DNA of 10,166 nucleotides. Source: GWA2-66-18 sp964537395 (GTDB lineage: Bacteria > Elusimicrobiota > Elusimicrobia > UBA1565 > UBA9628). Positions 5,507 to 10,166 of the stretch are shown here, piece after piece. The notes under the pieces are model-generated. The model was not told where the DNA came from, did not search any database, and was given only the letters and a program-made list of their open reading frames with translations. The translations under genes were made by a program, and so were the position numbers. The DNA lies in the NCBI GenBank assembly GCA_964537395.1, contig CAZIBN010000098.1:1-10166 (forward strand), written 5' to 3'. The stretch's first letter is position 1. Every line of letters starts with the position of its first letter.

Positions 5507-5522
5507 GCCGATGGTCTATGAT
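5493..5522 (+). promoter_or_regulatory. Leaderless promoter of the cupredoxin-CDF operon
   Basis: A TTGCCG -35 (5493-5498), an 18-nt spacer and a TATGAT -10 (5517-5522) end exactly 6 nt before ATG 5529. GGAG lies only 2 nt before the ATG, too close to serve as a Shine-Dalgarno. Confidence 0.55.
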
Positions 5523-5528
5523 GGAGCC

Positions 5529-5906
5529 ATGAAAAACATCCTGATCGCGACCTTCGCCGTCGCCGCCGCCGTCGCCGCCTACGCCGTGGAGACCAAGGCG
5601 CCCGCCGCCCCCGTCCGCGAGTTCAAGTCGGTGAACATCGAGGTCAAGGGAAACAAGATCTGGACCCCGTCCTTCTTCGCCGTCAAGAAAGGCGACAAGG
5701 TGAAGATCACCTTGATCAACACCGCCCCGTCGGGCGTGCACGCCTTCGCGATCGAAGGCTTCCCCGGCACCGAGGCGTCGGTGGACAACAAGGAAGGCGC
5801 CAACTCCAAGGTCGTCGAGTTCACGGCCGGCAAGTCCGGCATCTTCCGCATCTACTGCCCCATCCACCCGGCTCACGTCGGCGGGCAGCTCCTCGTCCTC
5901 GAATAG
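5529..5906 (+). CDS. Exported cupredoxin-like copper protein
   Basis: This 125-residue protein has an N-terminal Sec signal peptide (residues 1-19, MKNILIATFAVAAAVAAYA) and a short Ala/Pro linker. A single cupredoxin domain of about 95 residues follows. Candidate copper ligands are His71 (GVHAFAI) and the C-terminal cluster Cys110, His113 and His116 in YCPIHPAHVGGQLLV. The Cys-x2-His spacing fits a type 1 site. The usual axial Met five residues after the His is missing (Gly118), so His116 or another residue must fill that role or the site is not a classic blue-copper centre. It would sit in the periplasm. ATG 5529 is chosen over an in-frame ATG at 5493 because the leader before it is not signal-like and the -10 box is placed exactly. 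The following CDF exporter starts 7 bp after its stop, suggesting a metal-handling operon. Confidence 0.83.
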   Translation: MKNILIATFAVAAAVAAYAVETKAPAAPVREFKSVNIEVKGNKIWTPSFFAVKKGDKVKITLINTAPSGVHAFAIEGFPGTEASVDNKEGANSKVVEFTAGKSGIFRIYCPIHPAHVGGQLLVLE

Positions 5907-5913
5907 AGGGTCT

Positions 5914-6921
5914 ATGACGAACCCGGATCCCGCCCAGCGCGAGCGCGTCCGCGCGATCCTCATCTCTCTCGTGGGGGGGACGGCGATCCTCGCGCTGAAG
6001 GCGGCGGCGTATTACCTGACGGGCTCGATGGCGCTGAAGTCGGACGCGCTCGAGAGCATCGTCAACGTGGTGGCGGCCGCCTTCGGGCTCGGAGCGGTGA
6101 TCTTCGCGGGTCAGCCCGCCGACAAGGACCATCCCTACGGTCACGGCAAGATGGAGTACTTCGCCGCGGCCTTCGAAGGCGGCCTGATCTCCCTGGCCGC
6201 TGCCCTCATCTTCTACGAGTCGACGGTGGCGTTGATACGAGGCGTCGAGCTCCGGAGCCTCGGCCTGGGCCTGGCGCTGAACATCGCGGCCGGCGCGCTC
6301 AACGGCCTGCTCGGCTGGTTCCTCCTGAGCACGGGGCGCCGGCTCAAGTCCAAGACGCTCGAGGCCGACGGCCATCACGTGATGTCCGACTTTTACACGA
6401 CCGGCGGCATCTTCGTCGGCCTCCTACTCGTGCAGGTCACGGGCTACAGCTGGCTCGACCCCGTCATCGCCATCGCGGTCGCCGTCCTGCTCGCCAAGAC
6501 CGGCTTCAGCCTTGTGCGCGAGTCGGCGGCGGCCCTGCTCGACGAGGAGGATTCGGCCACCATCGCCGTGATCGTGACGGCCCTGGACGGGATCCTTAAA
6601 AAAGGCGTGGAGGAGACCGGCGTGATCACGGTGCACGGACTGCGCGCCATCCGCTCCGGACGCTACACCCATGTCGACGTCCACCTCGTCGTTCCGGAGT
6701 ACCTGCCGGTGGCCGAGGCGCACGATGACACGGAGCGCTTCGACAAGAAGCTGATCGCGGCCGCGGGCCTCGAGGGCGAGCTCCACGCCCATATCGATCC
6801 GTGCCGGCGCAAATACTGCGCGAGCTGCTCGGACTCCAAGTGCCCGATCCGCGTCGAGCCCTTCAAGGGCGTCGTCGCCTTGACCGTGGAAGACGCCGTG
6901 ATCGCCGAGCCGATCGACTAG
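5914..6921 (+). CDS. Cation diffusion facilitator (CDF) metal efflux transporter
   Basis: This 335-residue protein has the CDF layout: about six membrane segments up to residue 205, then a cytoplasmic domain. Transport-site motifs are SDALESIVN in TM2 (43-51) and HHVMSD in TM5 (154-159). The loop HPYGHGKMEYFAAAFEG (73-89) is typical of the family. CDF proteins export Zn, Fe, Co, Mn or related divalent cations in exchange for protons; specificity is not certain here because the TM2 site is the DxxES-N variant. The C-terminal domain carries a cysteine cluster Cys297-x4-Cys302-x2-Cys305-x4-Cys310 after HAHID, able to bind a soft or intermediate metal and perhaps gate transport. GAGGG three bases before ATG 5914 overlaps the upstream stop, indicating cotranscription with the cupredoxin gene. 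Confidence 0.9.
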   Translation: MTNPDPAQRERVRAILISLVGGTAILALKAAAYYLTGSMALKSDALESIVNVVAAAFGLGAVIFAGQPADKDHPYGHGKMEYFAAAFEGGLISLAAALIFYESTVALIRGVELRSLGLGLALNIAAGALNGLLGWFLLSTGRRLKSKTLEADGHHVMSDFYTTGGIFVGLLLVQVTGYSWLDPVIAIAVAVLLAKTGFSLVRESAAALLDEEDSATIAVIVTALDGILKKGVEETGVITVHGLRAIRSGRYTHVDVHLVVPEYLPVAEAHDDTERFDKKLIAAAGLEGELHAHIDPCRRKYCASCSDSKCPIRVEPFKGVVALTVEDAVIAEPID

Positions 6922-6935
6922 CCGTGGCCGATCCG

Positions 6936-7559
6936 ATGTGCCCGCTGTGCGGCGGGGAATCCTCCCTGTTTTATCGCTCCTCCCGGGATTTTCTGCGTTG
7001 CGGGACCTGCGCGCTGACCTTCGTGCCGGCGTCCCAGCACGCCCTGCCTGACGACGAGCGCGCCCGCTACGAGACGCACCGCAATTCCCCTGAAGACGCC
7101 GGCTATCGCGCGTTCCTCGACCGCCTGCTGGCCCCGCTGGCGGCGCGCCTGGCTCCCGGCGCGCGCGGCCTCGACTATGGCAGCGGCCCGGGACCCACGG
7201 CCTCGGTGATGATGCGCGAGCGGGGCTTCGTCATGAGCGATTTCGACCCATTCTTCGCTCCGGACGGGGAGGCGCTGCGGAAAACCTATGCCTTCGTGAC
7301 CTGCACGGAGGTCATTGAGCACTTGAGGCGTCCCGCCGAAGTCTTTCAGTCCCTTGACGCGCTGCTCGAGCCCGGCGGCTCTCTCGGGGTCCTGACTGGA
7401 GTGCTCGAGGACGACGCGGCGTTCCCGGCCTGGTGGTATCACAACGACCTCACGCATATCGCGTTCTACCGGCCGGAGACCTTGGCCTGGATCGCGAAGC
7501 GCTTCGGCTGGAAGCTTGAGCGCTTCGGCCGCGACGCCATGGTTTTTTTGAAGAGCTGA
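6936..7559 (+). CDS. Class I SAM-dependent methyltransferase with N-terminal zinc ribbon
   Basis: This 207-residue protein has two Cys pairs, MCPLCG (Cys2, Cys5) and RCGTC (Cys22, Cys25), forming a zinc-ribbon-like knuckle. A Rossmann methyltransferase of the Methyltransf_23 type follows. SAM motif I is LDYGSGPG (79-86), the acidic SDFDP is at 101-105, and TCTEVIEHLRRP (122-133) is the motif IV/post-motif region. The segment WWYHNDLTHIAFYRPETLAWIA is characteristic of this subgroup. The substrate is unknown; relatives are often loosely called ubiquinone-type methylases. ATG 6936 is preferred. GTG 6924, only two bases after the CDF stop codon, is an alternative adding four residues; neither has a Shine-Dalgarno, so translation may depend on coupling with the CDF gene. 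Whether it takes part in metal handling is unclear. Confidence 0.82.
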   Translation: MCPLCGGESSLFYRSSRDFLRCGTCALTFVPASQHALPDDERARYETHRNSPEDAGYRAFLDRLLAPLAARLAPGARGLDYGSGPGPTASVMMRERGFVMSDFDPFFAPDGEALRKTYAFVTCTEVIEHLRRPAEVFQSLDALLEPGGSLGVLTGVLEDDAAFPAWWYHNDLTHIAFYRPETLAWIAKRFGWKLERFGRDAMVFLKS

Positions 7560-7578
7560 AAAATATCTTTTCCGGCTC
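7553..7578 (+). terminator. Hairpin at the methyltransferase stop codon
   Basis: GAGCTGAAAA (including the TGA stop) pairs with TTTTC-CGGCTC around an ATATC loop, with one bulged C and one G-T pair. It is in the right place to end the cupredoxin-CDF-methyltransferase transcript. The bases that follow are only modestly T-rich, so this is a weak intrinsic terminator at best. Confidence 0.35.
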
Positions 7579-7600
7579 CTGGGCTTTCGTCGTGTGCAAC

Positions 7601-7624
7601 CTATGTCTATAATAGTAGACATAG
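7601..7624. promoter_or_regulatory. 9-bp inverted repeat around a TATAAT, upstream of the TauE/SafE gene
   Basis: CTATGTCTA (7601-7609) and TAGACATAG (7616-7624) are exact reverse complements separated by TAATAG. The consensus -10 TATAAT at 7608-7613 sits inside the repeat. It may be an operator over a second, upstream promoter giving a leader of about 58 nt, or a stem-loop in an RNA read from the upstream operon. Confidence 0.5.
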
Positions 7625-7665
7625 GCGGGCACGGGATCAGGACCCCGCGTCCGGGCCGTGTTAAG

Positions 7666-7671
7666 TATAAT
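7666..7671 (+). promoter_or_regulatory. Leaderless -10 box of the TauE/SafE gene
   Basis: A perfect TATAAT ends exactly 6 nt before ATG 7678, separated by GCCGCC, with no Shine-Dalgarno. No -35 match is seen at 16-18 nt. Confidence 0.55.
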
Positions 7672-7677
7672 GCCGCC

Positions 7678-8037
7678 ATGAACCCTATCGCATTCGTCGT
7701 CACGGGCCTGCTCGTGGGCGTTTTGAGCGGGATGGTCGGCGTCGGCGGCGGCATCATCCTCGTCCCGATCCTCGTCATCTTCTTCGGCTTCTCCCAGCAT
7801 ATGGCCCAGGGCACCAGCACCGCGATGCTCCTGCCGCCCATCGGTATACTCGCGGCCTATACGTACTACCAGAAGGGCCTGGTGGACGTGAGGGCGGCGG
7901 CGCTGATGTGCGCGGGCTTCGTGCTCGGCGGTCTGCTCGGCGCCAAGCTCGCCATCGCCTTGCCTCAGGAGACGCTGCGCCGCTCCTTCGGCGTGGTCCT
8001 TTTCGGTATTTCCCTGAAGCTGATCCTCGGCAAGTAA
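7678..8037 (+). CDS. Half-length TauE/SafE (TSUP) family permease
   Basis: This 119-residue membrane protein has about four hydrophobic segments. Residues 5-34 hold the family hallmark LLVGVLSGMVGVGGGIILVPIL. A second conserved stretch is QGTSTAMLLPPIG (44-56). TauE/SafE proteins export sulfite, sulfoacetate or related organic anions and normally have about 250 residues in two homologous halves. This gene encodes one half only, which would have to pair as a homodimer or with another half. It does not look like a broken gene: it has an exact promoter-start arrangement and a clean stop at LILGK, and one-repeat members of about 120 residues are known in the family. ATG 7678 is preferred over the in-frame ATG at 7594, whose extra 28 residues are not membrane-like. 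The substrate is unknown. Confidence 0.85.
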   Translation: MNPIAFVVTGLLVGVLSGMVGVGGGIILVPILVIFFGFSQHMAQGTSTAMLLPPIGILAAYTYYQKGLVDVRAAALMCAGFVLGGLLGAKLAIALPQETLRRSFGVVLFGISLKLILGK

Positions 8038-8071
8038 GATCTTCCCTGAAGCCTGCCGCGTCTGGTAGCGC

Positions 8072-9427
8072 TTAAGCCGAAAGGCCGCTGAGCAGGCGGC
8101 GGCGCACCGACAGCGCGATGCGCGAGACCTCGGCGCGGCGCTCGACGAGCGCGGACACGGTCCAGGTCGTGTGCAGGGCGGCGAGCTTAAGGTCGCCACG
8201 GTCCAGGGCCGCGACGGCGGACTCCAGATTGCGGGCCGCGAGGCGCTTGGCCTCGACGCGTCCGCGCCCGGCCCACTCGGCGGCGGACGACAGGATCGTC
8301 CTGGCTTGCGCCCGGTCGGCGGCGGACGGGCGGGGCGCGGTCAGGATGGCTTCGGCGCGGCGCAGGCTCGTCTCCTGCTCGAGTATGTCCAGATAATCGG
8401 CGCGGGTCGATTCGAGGGCGTGGACCTGGGCGCGCATGGCGGAGGAGAGCTTCTCGTAGGGAACCGGAGCGGCGGTCTTCACCTCGGGGTGCGCGACGAG
8501 GCCTTTGGCGGCGAGGATCGTGCCCGACTCGGGGCTCTTGGCGAGGGCCTCGAAGGCGGCGGCCGCCTTCAGGTCGGCGGCGTCGCGCCCGGCCAGGCGC
8601 AAGGTCGCGGCGGCGGCGAGCAGGAGCTTGCGCGCCTCGACGGGACGGCCGTTGCGCGCGTGCAGCGCGGCTTGCTCGAGCTCGGAGTGGATGTTGGACC
8701 AGCGGTTCCAGACGATGTAGGGGCGGCCGTCGCCGAAGACCTCCTCGCTGCGGGCCAGCGCTTCCAGGCGGGTGGACTCGGCGGCGGAGGCCGCCGCGCT
8801 GTTATGCGCGCCGACCAACGACCACAGGGCCGCGTTGCGCTTGTACGCCTTCGCGCCGAGAGGGGACTCGTCGGAGATCATCTCGCGCGCGACGCGCAGC
8901 TGCAGCGCGGCGAGCTCGCCGCTGACGGCGGCCAGGCGCAGGGGAACGCCGGCGCGCTCGGCCTTGGCGCGTTCGCGGCGCAGGACCTTCACGCGCGCGC
9001 GCGTCGTCTCGCCTTCCTGGAGATCGGCGGCGGGAAGGCCGGCGATGACGCCGTCGAAATCAAGGAGCAGCGCCCGCTTGAGGGCGTTGAGCGCGGAGGG
9101 GGTCTCGTTGGCCTTCTCTCGCGAGTGGATGTTCGCAAGAGCGGCGTACAGGCGGTCGGCGTCGTCGCGCAGGCCGAGGACGGTGCGGGCCGGAAGTGCG
9201 GCGGCCGGGACCGCCGCGACGGGCGCTTGCGGCGCGGCCGGGGCGGACAGGAGCGAGGGAGTGAGAGCCGGGGCGAGAGAGGAGGCGAAGGACGGAGCCG
9301 AGATCGCGGGCGCGGAGAAGAGCGTGACGGCCGGGGCGGCGGAGGCCTGGAGCGAGGGGATGACCCGGACCTGGGCGGCGGCGGGGAAGGCGAGGAACAG
9401 CGCGAGCAACGTCCGGAAGATCTTCAT
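8072..9427 (-). CDS. Exported helical Ala-rich protein of unknown function
   Basis: This is a 451-residue protein I do not recognise. Residues 1-18 are a signal peptide (MKIFRTLLALFLAFPAAA, cleavage before QVRVIP). Residues 24-80 are a low-complexity Ala/Pro/Ser linker (for example SAPAAPQAPVAAVPAAALPA). From about residue 85 to the end it is predicted alpha-helical, rich in Ala, Leu, Arg and Glu, with runs that resemble TPR or long-bundle helices. An aromatic patch, GRPYIVWNRWSNIHSELEQA, sits near the centre. Only Ala, Arg and Glu bias is clear; no catalytic motif is visible. It should be periplasmic or secreted. ATG 9427 lies 6 nt after TAAAAT on the minus strand. It is separated from the upstream minus-strand gene by 80 bp, so it is probably its own transcription unit. 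Confidence 0.75.
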   Translation of the reverse strand: MKIFRTLLALFLAFPAAAQVRVIPSLQASAAPAVTLFSAPAISAPSFASSLAPALTPSLLSAPAAPQAPVAAVPAAALPARTVLGLRDDADRLYAALANIHSREKANETPSALNALKRALLLDFDGVIAGLPAADLQEGETTRARVKVLRRERAKAERAGVPLRLAAVSGELAALQLRVAREMISDESPLGAKAYKRNAALWSLVGAHNSAAASAAESTRLEALARSEEVFGDGRPYIVWNRWSNIHSELEQAALHARNGRPVEARKLLLAAAATLRLAGRDAADLKAAAAFEALAKSPESGTILAAKGLVAHPEVKTAAPVPYEKLSSAMRAQVHALESTRADYLDILEQETSLRRAEAILTAPRPSAADRAQARTILSSAAEWAGRGRVEAKRLAARNLESAVAALDRGDLKLAALHTTWTVSALVERRAEVSRIALSVRRRLLSGLSA

Positions 9428-9433
9428 GCGCCT

Positions 9434-9439
9434 ATTTTA
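9434..9439 (-). promoter_or_regulatory. Leaderless -10 box of the 451-residue exported protein
   Basis: The minus strand reads TAAAAT (five of six consensus bases) exactly 6 nt before ATG 9427. There is no Shine-Dalgarno and no clear -35. Confidence 0.5.
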
Positions 9440-9507
9440 CCGCGTCCGGGGCTCGCCGCTCTGGGTCCTGTGTCCCTCCGGGCGGGGGGTCTTACGGCCC
9501 GTGGTTT

Positions 9508-10059
9508 CTAGCGCTTCGCGGCGAGTGCTGCGGCGGGAATCGACAGGATGCTGAGCAGGAGCACCGTGAGCGTGCGGCCTGCCCACATCTCGAGCCCCGG
9601 GGCCCAGATCAAAGCGGTCAGCATACCGGAGACCGCGTAGCCCATGAAGTAGTCCACGGGCAGGCCGAGGATCTTGTGCTTGAACCACGGCACCTCGCGC
9701 GTGCGCAGCGCGTCGAAGCCCCATGCCGGGTTCCAGACGAACCACTGCAGGTCCCAGGCCGCCGTGACGAGGATGTACGACGACAGGCATTTCGCCCACA
9801 GCGCGAGCGAGAAGCCCGCGAACACGAGCGGCAGGTGGAACATGCCGATCAGGAACAAGGTCAGCCAGAGGTGGTAGCCCGTGAGCTCCTTGCCGTTGGT
9901 GAGGTTGAGCCACCAGCTCGGGCCCCAGCGCCAGGTCGGGAGGTTCACGGCCCAGCCGTGAGGTCCCTCGATGTGGATTTCCACGCGGGCCAATACATGA
10001 CAAATAACGAAGAGATACGCGCCTTCGACGGCGCCGTCGAGGGCTCCGATCGGGGTCAC
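9508..10059 (-). CDS. Multi-pass membrane protein of unknown family
   Basis: This 183-residue protein has about five hydrophobic segments, at roughly residues 8-25, 62-84, 86-108, 136-155 and 161-179. Between the first two is a hydrophilic loop rich in Trp, EIHIEGPHGWAVNLPTWRWG, then NGKELTGYHLW. Another Trp-rich stretch, AAWDLQWFVWNPAWGF, follows the third segment. The many Trp, His and Tyr residues near the membrane borders look conserved by design, but I cannot name the family. GTG 10059 is well supported: AAGGAG lies 8 nt upstream, and the GTGA overlaps the stop of the preceding gene, so the two are translationally coupled. Confidence 0.75.
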   Translation of the reverse strand: MTPIGALDGAVEGAYLFVICHVLARVEIHIEGPHGWAVNLPTWRWGPSWWLNLTNGKELTGYHLWLTLFLIGMFHLPLVFAGFSLALWAKCLSSYILVTAAWDLQWFVWNPAWGFDALRTREVPWFKHKILGLPVDYFMGYAVSGMLTALIWAPGLEMWAGRTLTVLLLSILSIPAAALAAKR

Positions 10060-10166
10060 GGCTTCTTCTCCTTGAGCTTCCGGAGCTTTCTGGCCGCCGA
10101 GTCGGCCTCCTTCTTCGCGGCGGCGATCAGGCCGGGCTCGCGGCGCTTCGCTTCGGCGGCGGCTTC
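10056..10166 (-). CDS. C-terminal end of a Lys/Ala-rich protein
   Basis: Only the last 36 codons are in the window, entering at the right edge and ending with TGA at 10058-10056. The tail runs EAAAEAKRREPGLI, then AAAKKEADSAARKLRKL, then KEKKP. It is highly charged, helix-forming and basic at the end, like a cytoplasmic coiled-coil or nucleic-acid-facing tail. The stop overlaps the GTG of the downstream membrane protein gene by 4 nt. Identity cannot be judged from this fragment. Confidence 0.6.
   Translation of the reverse strand, partial: EAAAEAKRREPGLIAAAKKEADSAARKLRKLKEKKP
10068..10073 (-). promoter_or_regulatory. Shine-Dalgarno of the membrane protein gene
   Basis: The minus strand reads AAGGAG 8 nt before GTG 10059, inside the 3' end of the upstream reading frame. 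It fixes the GTG start. Confidence 0.6.

Noticed and set aside
5821..6378. Minus-strand open frame of 185 residues
   Set aside because: Antisense to the CDF gene, with an Arg/Glu-rich composition typical of GC-rich shadows.
7678..8037. TauE/SafE gene as a truncated pseudogene
   Set aside because: One-repeat members of this length exist, and the promoter, start and stop are intact, with no remnant of a second half downstream.
8171..9511. 446-residue plus-strand open frame
   Set aside because: A Gly-rich shadow of the exported protein gene in GC-rich DNA, with no start signal or recognisable domain. The minus-strand frame has a signal peptide and a -10 box.

Overview
This is a GC-rich bacterial chromosomal window with 13 protein-coding genes, two of them cut by the window edges. 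I see no tRNA, rRNA, CRISPR array, insertion sequence or phage gene. The source looks like a Gram-negative-type (diderm) bacterium, because it carries a MliC-like lipoprotein, several Sec-exported proteins and a RapZ-domain fusion. The long Ala/Pro-rich stretch after the signal peptide of the 451-residue protein, beginning AQVRVIP, resembles exported proteins I associate with Elusimicrobiota. That assignment is a guess from style and not a demonstrated placement.

Left part (1-2111, all minus strand): the N-terminal 99 codons of an exported protein made of QPPRQ/EPPRQ pentapeptide repeats (1-297), a 216-bp gap with small hairpins, a small MliC-like lipoprotein (514-879), and an RlmI-type rRNA methyltransferase (861-2111) whose 3' end overlaps the lipoprotein start.

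Middle (2112-5528): a small XRE-type DNA-binding protein (2247-2558) sits behind a perfect 24-bp palindrome. It is followed by an AlkD-type DNA alkylation repair glycosylase (2583-3326). Convergent to these lies a two-gene operon on the minus strand: a fused sugar kinase/RapZ C-terminal domain protein (4038-5471) overlapping by ATGA with a MurU-like sugar-1-phosphate nucleotidyltransferase (3307-4041). The pair resembles the anomeric kinase plus uridylyltransferase of amino-sugar (peptidoglycan) recycling.

Right part (5529-10166): a cupredoxin-like exported protein (5529-5906), a CDF cation efflux transporter with a cysteine cluster (5914-6921) and a zinc-ribbon SAM methyltransferase (6936-7559) form a probable plus-strand operon. 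A half-length TauE/SafE permease follows (7678-8037). On the minus strand are an exported helical protein of unknown function (8072-9427), a multi-pass membrane protein of unknown family (9508-10059) and the Lys/Ala-rich C-terminus of another protein (10056-10166).

The most striking signal is not a gene. Six genes that appear to start transcription units (2111-, 2583+, 5471-, 5529+, 7678+, 9427-) each have a TAnnAT-type -10 box exactly 6 nt before the start codon and no usable Shine-Dalgarno, which predicts leaderless mRNAs. Most other genes with a chosen start (297-, 2247+, 5914+, 10059-) have a purine-rich Shine-Dalgarno instead. Between 5471 and 5529 the two divergent leaderless promoters share a 14-bp palindrome whose two arms are the two -35 hexamers.
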